Source: Stereum hirsutum FP-91666 SS1 (lineage: Eukaryota; Basidiomycota; Agaricomycetes; Russulales; Stereaceae). Taken from it: DNA of 64,000 nt. Location: contig NW_006763142.1 in the NCBI RefSeq assembly GCF_000264905.1, positions 413,353 through 477,352 on the forward strand, in the 5' to 3' direction. The position numbers were made by a program, and so were the translations under genes. Every line of letters starts with the position of its first letter. Position 1 is the first letter of the stretch. The notes beneath the pieces were generated by a model. The model was not told the DNA's origin, did not search any database, and saw nothing but the letters and a program-made list of their open reading frames with translations. This document shows, in pieces, positions 1 to 9,920 of the stretch.

Positions 1-1010
1 CGCATATGTCTTGACGAGTGTCGACCGGCTGACAGTGATATAGACCTCTGTTGTGTTAGTGCTATATGTAAAGTCGTTGTTCTTCACGTGCGCCTGGAAG
101 CCACTGGCTCACGATAACAGTTTTTGAGTGCGGTGTTGTGCGGTAGGGCACTGTCTCATACGCACACTGCGATCCCATTCATGGACCCAATAAATATTCC
201 AACCGTTTCTCCAGTGTCATTCGAAGACGCAAATATCCAGGGTGAGACCACATATCTAAGAGTAGGTCAGCATGGCCAGTTTAATTGATGAAAGACGTTG
301 ATTGACTTGTCGAATGGGTAGTTTTCTAAACTGGCTTCCAGTGTCGTTTCCCTTGTCTCCAAGTACACTAATAACCATCAGAAAAGAAACGATAGAAAGA
401 AGCGATGCGGCGTACTTGTTGTCCGGAACATCGAAAAACTGGAGAAGTCGTCAAATTCGAAGGCGGTAGCGTTGAATTGAAAGAGCGGTTGGGTTGGACG
501 ATTATTAGAGGCGGGGGAGTTAGAGTCGGAGCTGCCGCTCATAGAGTTCCTGTCATGATCGGTCAGTCAAATTACTTGGATGCGGACCAACAATATCTTA
601 CGGGTCCATAAAGATATTGACAAGAGGACAATTGCTATCCGTGATGTCATCGCTGGACTTCGCATTGGTGATACAAGTATCGCTGTAGATATTCCATTGG
701 AATGTCGCCGTGCCAACCGATGCATCTGCGGTGATGAGTTGAAGTCCAGTGGAAAGCTGAAAACCTGTCGGTGAGTTCAGGGAACTTGACTGACAATAGA
801 GAATATGCTCACGGTTCTCCCTTCCCAGCTGGAAGGTACTTCAAGATTCAATTCCTTTCCTCGGAATCTCCAACCAAGGGGAATTCCCAGAACGACAGCT
901 AACAGGACAGCGAACGTGCAAGCCGTAACCCACGGGGTCCTATCGCTGTGCCTGATCTTACTCCATAGTACGTCCCTCTTTGCGCGCAAAGAGCGGAAGG
1001 TCGCTGTCAT
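1..1010 (-). CDS. DUF4436-family membrane protein, 3' part missing at window edge
   Basis: Six exons are visible on the minus strand: 813-1010, 602-756, 416-549, 307-367, 168-255 and 1-93. All junctions are GT-AG and the frame stays open for 243 residues to the left edge, so the C-terminus lies outside the window. After a basic N-terminus, residues 27-47 form a clear membrane helix (WVTACTFAVLLAVVLGIPLGW). A beta-rich outer domain follows, with a D/C-containing segment and the YPFDKY motif at residues 179-184, which I recognise as typical of DUF4436 proteins of fungi and actinobacteria. The function of that family is not established. Further membrane segments expected near the C-terminus are not in view. 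The start at 1010 is the first ATG of the helix-containing frame. The donor at 306 is GTCAAT, which is weak but gives the conserved motif. Confidence 0.75.
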
Positions 1011-2084
1011 TGTCGAAGATTGAGATGCTAAGGAAGGTCGAGTGGTCAGTCTGTGTGAAGGTGGAGATGGGGGAAGAAGGATGATGATGGAGGCGGACGA
1101 AAGACCATTTAATAAGTGAACGCTGGGTCTCCGATTTTAGTGCCCAGCTCTGTGTGAAAATCGATCTGGATTCAGTCTGGATTGTCAAGATTCCGACTTT
1201 TCAATTGCATTCGCTACAACGACGAGAATAGCACTTGGGGATCGGCTTGATTGATAGATATCATCCCGCATAGAACACGACAACGGGCTCGTGCCAGTCA
1301 GCGCTTGGAGCAAAAGGAGGTTTCTGAAGTCCAGATGGTCAAAGTCGTTTGACTAGACGCCATATTTCCGCAAGGACAGCCTTAAGGAATATTGAGTTAG
1401 CAGAAGTCAAGAGGGGGATCAAGTACTTGATTAGCGCCCATTGGCCCTCCGTTTCAGATCTAATCTTACTTGAATGTGGCTCTTCTATGTAAGAGCCTAT
1501 TTCCAGAGCGCAAGAAGACCAGAATGTTCTGAACGAGATGGTGAATCGGTGAAAGGAAAGCGAGTGGAGACAAATCTAGAAGCATCACAAAAAGGACCCA
1601 AATGAAACTCGTGGACGGTAGATAGGAAGCTCTTTCGGAGCCGGCGGCTTTTTGGGGGTAAACTTGCTCGATAGCAAGCGCTTCAACGGGTCAATCTCGT
1701 CGAGCTGTGCGTGAAGACGCTCAGTACCATTGTAGACTGGGGCCTCATCATGGCTGGGCCATTGACTTGGCGTTCATGGGATGATGAACTTGAAAGTGAG
1801 AACATGATGGCCATGCATACCAGTAGCCTAGTTAGAAACATCGGAAGGTCGGAGGGCTTCAAGAGAAGGCTTCATGTAAAACTCGGAGACGAACGACGAT
1901 TCAGTGTGGTTGTAACAGCTATACAACGAGCTAGGGACTTTGAGACGCTAAAATGTTAAAGAAAGAAGCAGATGTAGCAAGAGCTCGAGCTTGTACAACA
2001 TGCCGGTGTGGTATTAGCCGTGTGTCATGGTCAAAAGGTAGATTATGGATTTCACGTACTGGCACAATCGTGTTGGTTTTCGCC
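1011..2084. other. Intergenic stretch, no gene seen
   Basis: This is the upstream region of the DUF4436 gene and the 3' flank of the methyltransferase gene. Only short open frames without recognisable motifs or a plausible exon chain are present. An AT-rich stretch lies around 1380-1500. No RNA gene or repeat was recognised. Confidence 0.5.
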
Positions 2085-3280
2085 TCAGATTATGACGACA
2101 CTCCACCACATCATCGTATCATCTCGTCCCGGAATGATAGCATCCCCTAGCTCGGCATCCACAACGACGTGTTCTCTAACAAAGTCCTCACCTTCCAGAG
2201 CTCTGAACACGTCTTGCCAAAGCTTCTTGAAGGACTCGGGAGAATGGCCGTATCGAACTCTACAGGACCAGTAGCGGAATATCAAAAAGAGAGCTGAGCC
2301 TGAGTTGTCAGTGACGATGGAGATAATCACCTACCGCTTCATCATGCCGTCGTCGAGGTACCCCTCTTCCTGTTTCCCTTGATGTCTTCCGAATATCACC
2401 GAGCCCTTCTCCCTTTTCAAGATATGGGCCAGCCTCTCTGCGAGCGCAAGCTGGGTATCCTTAACAAAAAGGTGGAACAGAGCGCCCACATATAGATGTG
2501 AGATCTTCCCGACGACGTCGTCGAAAGAGGAACATGTAGATAAGGGTTTTTTGGTGACCGACTGAATTTGTGGCGACGACGTGTGAGGAGTGAAGTCGAA
2601 GATGTCGCCCGCGAAGAAGGTGATCTGGGACGTTCCACGGTCACGGTACAGTTTGTCTAGGCCGAGATCGATGAATGTGGCACGAAGGTCACAGGCGATA
2701 ACATGGTCGGCGGGATATCCGTCTGCGACGAGCTTGCGGACGTCCGTCCCCACTGATTCGCGAAAAGGGGCTCTAGATACGGTGGGCGCGGAGAAGCTAG
2801 AGGGCCGGCCTTGACTTACTGCAGCATCCGAGATCAAGGAAGAAACAGCCGTTCTCCTTCCCTCCTTTGACGACTTGGGGGTATACTTTATTAGCGCACA
2901 TCATGAGGGAAATATGGTGGAAGGCTCTGATGCATGGGTACGGGTATTGCTGACTACGTTATTGTTGAATACGTGATGAGGAATGGTTCTTTCAAGACCT
3001 GTAGATAGAGCGTGGACAAATATGGCTCACTATGCTCTTCAAAGTAATCCCGCAGATGTCAGCTTTATAAAGCGGGAGACAAAAAGTGGTAGGATGACTG
3101 GATTGACACGTACTCTCGCTGTACTTCGAGGACACGTTCACGTATCGTATCCTCGTCATCAGATATAGTAGACTTGAGGAACTCGAGCTCTTGCTGAGTT
3201 GGCTTGAAGCGTGAAGGGTCGAGCGGCGGGATGAGATCAGTAGTCACGGAGTACTCTCGAGCGACGGTCGTGGCAGCCAT
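2085..3280 (-). CDS. SAM-dependent class I methyltransferase
   Basis: Four exons (3114-3280, 2820-2953, 2335-2752, 2085-2259) give 297 residues. The protein belongs to a methyltransferase family common in basidiomycetes, with a conserved N-terminal segment (YPYPC..F at about 59-66) before the Rossmann core. Glycine motif I reads DLGCCMG at residues 96-102, with its ATG codon split across the intron. The acidic residue that binds the ribose is D122 in ACDLR. Later conserved blocks are FAGDIFD, GALFHLF, FGRHQG and VRYGHSPESF. The C-terminus ends WSVVII, as in relatives. The substrate is unknown; many relatives lie beside secondary-metabolism genes. It is transcribed away from the MetE-like gene at 4612, and a SINE sits in the shared 1.3 kb. 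The start at 3280 (MAATT) was chosen; an in-frame ATG at 3307 would add nine residues. Confidence 0.85.
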
Positions 3281-3705
3281 CGAGGTCGGGATCAGATGAA
3301 GGTGCACAGCGAATGCTCTGGCCCACTTATAAGAAGCCGTAGTCCTCCATGACGAAGGACATTCGCATCGAGTCCGAGGCCGCTATCAGATGATCGAGCT
3401 TTGGCTGGCTGTATGGAACTGAGAAATGGATGCACAAGTACTTACGTACACGAAGATTCATGTGGGAGGACCATCAAACTTTTGGTAACGCAAAGAATAG
3501 CAGTGCCACCCTCCCAGATGTACTGTGTCGTCGAGGATGTTCTTCAGCTGGATAGAGGACGCAAAGCTAGACGAAGGGTGTCTGATTGTTCGGCTGCGAG
3601 TCAAAAGCAGGGATTACCAGCCCATACTTACCCGGTTTTCCAGATATCGACACAGAGCAAATCGCTGCCCAAGCTGGAGAAAAAACAAACTGTGGATCCA
3701 GCAAC

Positions 3706-3721
3706 AGACGAGGGCTGCGCC
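3706..3721 (+). repeat. Left target-site duplication of the SINE
   Basis: Sixteen bases, AGACGAGGGCTGCGCC, identical to 4169-4184. This length is usual for target-primed reverse transcription. Confidence 0.85.
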
Positions 3722-4165
3722 GGCAGCATAGTGTAGCGGGTATCTCGTTGCTCTATGCCTTCGTGCTGGGGAGTCACGTGTGGGTAAATCCGCACAAGTG
3801 GCGAGGCCTCTGGTTCAATTCTCACACACAGTGATTTATTCCAGATTCTCATAGGCCGAACCCAGCGCTGGTAGGTGGGTTTAGTGGGTAGTGGGGTTAG
3901 GGGCTCCTGAGAAGTTTAAACGCTTGCCGCTTGCGGCGCACTCCCACCGGCTCTGCCCTGCGCATCCGTGGTTGTCGAAATGATGATTGGCCAGCCCCCT
4001 CCGAGTCCCACACTGTTCCGCCGGCCTAGCCGGTGGTTCGTGCATAAATGCATTCCCTCCTTTGGATCTGCAGGGTGATAACCCCTGCTTATCGACGTTG
4101 ATCCCGTAACGGCTGCCATTCGCGATTGGTTACGGGGGAGTTACACCAAAAAAAAAAAAAAAAAA
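3722..4165 (+). mobile_element. tRNA-derived SINE with A-tail
   Basis: The element of about 444 bp is bounded by a perfect 16 bp target-site duplication, AGACGAGGGCTGCGCC, at 3706-3721 and 4169-4184. Its 5' end carries RNA polymerase III promoter-like boxes: an A box at about 3730-3741 (TAGTGTAGCGGG) and a B box at about 3812-3821 (GGTTCAATTC). It does not fold into a functional cloverleaf. The 3' end is an uninterrupted run of 18 A (4148-4165). Boxes, A-tail and duplication together identify a non-autonomous retroposon moved by a LINE. It lies in the shared upstream region of the methyltransferase and the MetE-like gene. Confidence 0.85.
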
Positions 4166-4168
4166 CCA

Positions 4169-4184
4169 AGACGAGGGCTGCGCC
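4169..4184 (+). repeat. Right target-site duplication of the SINE
   Basis: Identical to 3706-3721 and placed three bases after the A-tail. No mismatch has accumulated, which points to a fairly recent insertion. Confidence 0.85.
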
Positions 4185-4520
4185 ACGACACGCCACAGCC
4201 GGACTCGGAAAATTTGTCCGACACCGCGGATCTAGCCGCTTTCAGGACGCGATCAGGTGATTATTTCCCCGCACAACCGTTCTGCCTCGTTCTGCGCGTT
4301 TTCCCTTCGTTCTCGCTTGAAGTTCGCCGCTAATAGTGATACGGTAGCAGAATCGAAATGCACCTTTATTGTCTTGTCAAACATGCCTCGTAAGCAAGCT
4401 TCACTTGGTTGAATCTGTGGGATAGGTATTAGTGATGAGATTAACCACGGTAAGGACCTCATGTGAAATATATCCCCCCATCTACCCCGCACTGGATGAT
4501 CGCTTCATCCATCAGGCCCA

Positions 4521-4526
4521 TATAAA
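4521..4526 (+). promoter_or_regulatory. TATA box of the MetE-like gene
   Basis: TATAAA lies 86 bases before the start codon at 4612 and is followed by a pyrimidine-rich leader. Confidence 0.5.
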
Positions 4527-4611
4527 CCTGGACGTGCGGATTTGGCCCGCATTTCCGACAGTTTTTCTCACTTCTCACCCTCTACTTCACTCACGCTCAC
4601 TTCCCCTTGAC

Positions 4612-6685
4612 ATGGCACCGTTATTGAATCCACCCTTCCGGGCAGACCACATCGGGTCTTTGAAACGTCCCGCTGCTCTTCTCCAGAAGCGAGCTGAGTT
4701 TGACGCGCAGAAAATTTCCCAGGAGGAGCTAACGAAGACTGAGGATGAGGCGATTAACGATATCGTGAAGATGCAGAACGAAGTGGGCATCAAGGCGGTT
4801 ACCGATGGAGAGTTCAGGAGGGTGCGTAGTTCTAGTCCCGCACCTGCACTCGGAAGCTTATCTCGTCCTGCTCTATAGCACATGTTCTTCGATGGCGTCT
4901 TTGATAACATGGACGGTATGAAGTTCGTCCCAGATGGTGCGTGCATATTTGTTCTTCACCGATAAGCCGTACTCAAACTACGAGAAACAGTTCCCCTGGA
5001 GTGGTTTATGGTACGGAGGCTGTCTGCCATGCTTCTCGGTAAATGAGCGGTACTGAAGTGATGCTGCAGGACTATGTCCCCGACACCGCGGGATTCAAAG
5101 CCCAGTCTTTCAAGAAAGCCGCGTCATACCTCTGTGAAGTGAGTCCGCTGTTACATCTTGTGTTCTCATGAAGGCCAAACCGCCCGGCCAACGAGCTGAA
5201 TGGGCGGTCTTATGACCTGGAGAAAGCGCGTCTTTTCCTTTTGTGGGCCGATGAAGTGCGACCGTATCCCCCGCTCTGGTAGACGTCGCCACCCTTTGTG
5301 GCTCCGTTAGCGGTTCACTTTCAAAAACTCACCGATTCCTCCCTGGCACAGAGTCATGACCGGCACTCACCTTCATATGTTTTACAGGGAAAACTGCACC
5401 GCACAAAGTCGTTCTACAGGTCTCAGTTTGAGTACATGAAGAAGATCACACCGCCCGAAGTGCGCTACATTTACGATTCATGTCGCTCGGATATATATTG
5501 ACAGCAACCGTGATGATCCGCAGAACCACAAAAACATCAAGATCACGATGTGCGCTCCCGAGTGGTTCCATCTCCGACACGGCCCCCACGCCTACCCAAA
5601 GGAGGTGTACGCCAATGACGGTGATTACCGTACTATCTCAGCTATCGTGGTATGTCACTTACTCTGGAGCACAGATGAGTACTTCGCCGATATCGCGGTC
5701 GCGTATCAAGAAGAGATTGCAGAACTTTACTCCCTCGGCTGCCGTATGTCTTCTTCTGTCTACCCCGAAGATTATCATGGCTAATACTCCACCGATATTT
5801 CCGCTTCCTTCGTGTGTAGGTAACATCCAGTTCGACGACCCCCTCCTCGCCTACTTCTGCGCCGAATCTATGATCACCGGTATGGAGAAGGAAGGGATTG
5901 ACCACGAGAAAATCCTCACGACCTACATCAAGGCCTACCAAGACTGTTTGAAGGGCAAGCCGGAGGACATGAACGCGGGTCTGCACTTGTGCCGAGGAAA
6001 CTTCAGAGTGCGTATATATCTTGCATTTTATCAGGGTTTCCCCTCATTCTAAGTTGTACACTGATCTGTGGGCCTTCATGGTTGTAGGACGGAAGACATT
6101 TTGCTGAGGGTGGTTACGACAGGATCGCCGTGAGGTTGTTTAACGAGATTCCTGTCGAGTGCTACTACGTATGTTCCTCTCACATTTTTTTATATTTATG
6201 GCACTATCTGACATCCATTTCAGCTCGAATACGACACCAGCCGTGCAGGAACTTTCGAACCCTTGAGGTTCATGCCAAAGGACAAGGTTGTCGTTCTCGG
6301 CCTCCTTACGTCTAAGTTCCCGCAGGTGCGCTTGTCTCCACCACCTTCCTAGTTCACCCCTTGATCTTGCTTTCTTCGTTGGCCGTATAGCTTGAAGACA
6401 AGGAAGAGCTCAAGGCTAAAGTCCACGCCGCCGCGTCCGTCATCGCTAATGGTACCGTCCCTCGCTCACAAGAGGAGGCACTCAACCAGTGCGTCCTCCT
6501 TCTCTGTCTTTGCCTCGAACTCTATCGTCGTGTACTGACATGCGCGGATGTCGCACAGAATCTGCATCTCGCCACAGTGTGGCTTCGCCTCCCATGCGGA
6601 CGGAAACCCCGTCACGGAGGCAGATGTGATCAAGAAGCTGTCTTTGGTCGTTGAGACTGCGAAGGAGATCTGGGCCGACGCTTGA
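4612..6685 (+). CDS. MetE C-terminal-domain-like protein (short methionine synthase homologue), copy 1
   Basis: Twelve exons: 4612-4821, 4879-4936, 4991-5010, 5070-5138, 5388-5459, 5524-5620, 5675-5743, 5820-6007, 6088-6168, 6224-6325, 6391-6488 and 6559-6685, giving 396 residues. The protein matches only the UROD/MetE-like catalytic barrel; full MetE is about 760 residues with a duplicated barrel. The zinc ligands of the family are visible: H254 and C256 in GLHLC, E290 in LEYD, and C362 in ISPQCG. It starts with the family's FRADHIGSL..P block. In true MetE this barrel moves a methyl group to homocysteine, but single-barrel members have uncertain acceptors and donors. Intron 4 (5139-5387) is 249 bp, several times longer than the others. 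An inverted paralogue lies at 16110-18282. Confidence 0.85.
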
Positions 6686-7025
6686 TCACATTCTCTCACT
6701 TCATCCTCTCTCTCTTTTGGTGTCTTTGTTTCCGGTCTTTCGCTGTGTGAGTCTATCGGACTACAAGGGAGAGAAGTCAATTCAACTTGATGTCTTTCTG
6801 TATCATGTACGTCTTTTCGATAGGTCTCATCTACTGGAGTTCTAGTCGTCTGCTCTATATATTCGTCCTCCATGTATCTTCGCACTGGTACAGTCTATCA
6901 CGGATAATTCAACATTATTGTAGCCATTTATTTCATCTTGAATTTTACGAGGGGTATGCCATTACGACGCTCCTGAATCCCCTCCGATGTCTCGTACAAA
7001 CATTACACAAGACAGGCAGATATCG
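6686..7025. other. Convergent 3' intergenic region
   Basis: This is the 3' flank shared by the MetE-like gene (+) and the MYND gene (-). It is AT-rich in the middle, and no further gene was seen. Confidence 0.5.
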
Positions 7026-9170
7026 TCAAGACCGCGGTGCCCCAGCCTTCTTGATCAAGGTGTGTGGAAGCGCGAACGACACTTCGCCAGGATCGTCAGA
7101 GGATACCTGTCGATCATACCCGCAGACAAGCTTGTGTTCCGGCCAGTCTCTAATCAACATCCAACAGGAAAAGAAATCCAGAGATATTTAGCTTATTGCG
7201 CAGAGGAGTAAAGGGGCGCTTACTTCTTCTGACACTCGGCACCACAGTACGGAATCACCTTACACGACGCACACTTATTCTTCCCAACATTCATACATCC
7301 TCTTCTCCCACATTCATTTTTCAATCGACATGCCGTCTCGATATTGTCGAAAGTCACATAATTGCGATGATTTGTGCGTGCTTCTTCCAGTTCTTCCTTG
7401 GATGAGGGAGGGTGCCACGTTTGTGAGATGAGGTGCCCGTTGCGAACGTAGGCTGCCTCTAGAAGGGCACGGAAGATCCGTGGTCGGGGGAGATGGGGAC
7501 GCATGATAGCTGCGAGGTCTGTATCGTTCTGAATAGAGTGGAGAAGGAGGTCCAGAATAAATTCCATGTGGTCTGTCCATGAAAGGATGGGAAATTTGAT
7601 CAGACACGAGCAATAATGGCTCGATCAGTTATTCGGGAAAAAAGTGATCCACCATGAAGCATACCACATATATGGTCTACCGCATTCAGCCCAGACATTT
7701 CTCGTCGAGCAAAGAGTTTGGGCAATATCTCGTCCAGAGTCCCGAGAAAGTCTGCCTGGAGCAGAGGGATAACTCGAGCCACTGGCAAAAATTCTCGACC
7801 ATCCGTTCCTTCTGAACTTTTAACCGATGCAACGGTTGCGCCCATTAGATATAATATGGCCTGTGAACATAAACCGTCGCCGACACTCTTCCCGCCTATG
7901 TCGTATACGTCGAGCTTGGATGCCCCAAGACGCCACGTTCTGAACACTCCGCGCCACAGTTCTTCAGACTCGAGTAGCTTCGAATGACATTCCTGATGTA
8001 GCGCGAGCTTATGGGAATTGGTGTACTCTCGAATTCGACGAAGGACAAGTACACAGCTCTCGCAGTAGTCCAGCTCGAGCCAATCGAGGAACCACGCGAA
8101 TTTAGAGAGGATGTTTTCGAAGGATCCATCGGCGCCTCCGATGATACGGTCTAGCATGTTGGCCGGCGCTGGGGTTGTCTCCCGATATGATGCTGCCTTT
8201 GGTGAATCTGGTATCAAGAGGACACAGAAAGCTTCGTGGGTGATCATGCATTCGGTCATGATCTCGTCCGAGCAGGCCAGCAGGTTGCGGGTGATTAGAC
8301 GCATAGTGTGGTCGCACTCGTCAAATATTCTGGACAGAGTATGAGTTGGAGTACAAACGTTGTTAGATCAATTTACCTATAGAACGAGACCTCCTCTCTG
8401 CAAAGCACGGTGACCATGGTTGAAAACGCCATTCTTCCGGTTATGGAATCGTAGTCTTCTGTGTCGACAGGCTGGGCCTTTTCAGCATCAGATATCTGCG
8501 GAGATGCTCGTTACGATTTCTAATAAAAGAGTAGGAGTATAAAGAGATCGAACCGCTTTGGCCATACGGGTCCAGTTCTTCTCCAATGATTGAACTAGTA
8601 GACGATATCCCTGGTCGCGTTTAGGCGCGTTTTCGGTATCTGTCATAGCGCAGAGGGCATTGCAGAGAATTCCAATAGATCGCGGAGGACTTTTGATCGC
8701 TGAGGTTAGCAACATTCCCGAATCTTTTCAATTAGTCCTGTATGATTCAAAGTTGCTGACCTGGTTGTGAGTTTCCTCGTCGAATTCGGTATAGGTGCCC
8801 GAGGATTCATCACTGGGAGGAGCACTCTCTACCACCTGGTTACATAAAAGTTCCGCTATTCCCTCTGCGAATACACGCCTGTACCGAGAATTCAGGTTCA
8901 TTGGAGCCTCCGTAGCTTCAGTCAGAGCACGCATGGCTGGGAACATTGCCTGGCAAACATGTCCGCAATCTAGCATCAGTGAACTAACTCAATAAGGATA
9001 TATGTTCCTTTCTTTAAAATAAGGCATACCTTCCGTGTATCTCCCCATTTATTGTGCCCGTTGCTTCCTCGAGGTACTATGCGGAAGACGTCGAGCACTC
9101 TGAATGGCTTCTCAGCAATATAACGATGCCACAAAGACACATCTTCCGGTTTACAAGAACTAGGATCCAT
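7026..9170 (-). CDS. MYND zinc-finger protein
   Basis: Exons on the minus strand: 9030-9170, 8761-8949, 8554-8699, 8377-8495, 7665-8329, 7224-7572 and 7026-7149. The C-terminal MYND finger spans exons 6 and 7: the cysteines of CGRRGC, CASC and YCGAEC are followed by DWPEHKLVC, the usual W..HK..C ending. MYND fingers bind proline-rich peptides in partner proteins, and the large helical N-terminal part is typical of basidi­omycete MYND proteins of unknown role. The junction between exons 2 (ending 8761) and 3 (starting 8699) does not keep the frame with the best GT-AG sites. Either another donor is used (for example GTGATG inside exon 2) or the gene has a small lesion. The rest closes in frame. 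The gene shares a 750 bp upstream region with the Pil1-like gene. Confidence 0.75.
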
Positions 9171-9920
9171 TTTGGTATATGGCCTCGGTGAAGAGCGTTA
9201 AGTCTAGTCAAGTTCGATGTGAAGCGACGTGGGCACCAGCAAGGAGCAAGTTCGAGTTCAAGAAGTTAGCGCCGGCCGCCACACCAGGTACCGCTGTGTG
9301 TAGTTTACGTGCAAGTTTGGCACGTGGCCCCCGTTAGAACTGAGCGATACATAAGCAGAGCCAGAGAGCAAAGTACAGAATATTAATGCCAGTTTCCCTC
9401 GAGGCTTGCTTGAGTTGCCTTTCAGTTTGAGTTGGCTAGATTGTGAGTTTCGGCGTGTGGCGCTCCGCCGCCACAGGTTGTCGGCCCATTTTTTGGCCGC
9501 GGATGACGTTCTCCCGGTTACAGGAGCTGAGCGCGGAAGCTGTGCAAGCATCTCCTCCACCATCCTCCATCATCTCGTGCTGTACTTATATCGCAAAACG
9601 TCGCATTTCCTTGGTTTCTTATCCACCGTCTAATATTTCCCATAGGTATGTGTTTGCTCGATCCAAATCACCCAGACGGATCCGGAGCCAGAGGCTCATA
9701 GTATCTGTACGGTGATGCTCTGCATTTAGGAGCAGAAGTTGCTCGACCATTGTAGGTCAGACGAGCATTGTTCAGTGTCTATCGGACGTAGTAGCCAGGT
9801 GAGCTGGTACATATAATGGAGAGCGTTACACTTACGCTGCATCCGGAATACAGATAACGTATCTCCACCGACCTCAAGACCTCATCACATTCTCCTCCCT
9901 GCGATCTCGGTTTTTTCAGA
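9171..9920. other. Divergent promoter region of MYND and Pil1-like genes
   Basis: 750 bp between divergent starts. A pyrimidine-rich tract ending in TTTTTTCAG directly before the ATG at 9921 suggests a 5' UTR intron of the Pil1-like gene. No other gene was recognised. Confidence 0.4.

Noticed and set aside
3729..3825. tRNA gene candidate with A and B boxes
   Set aside because: The acceptor, D and T stems do not pair. The boxes belong to the head of the SINE.
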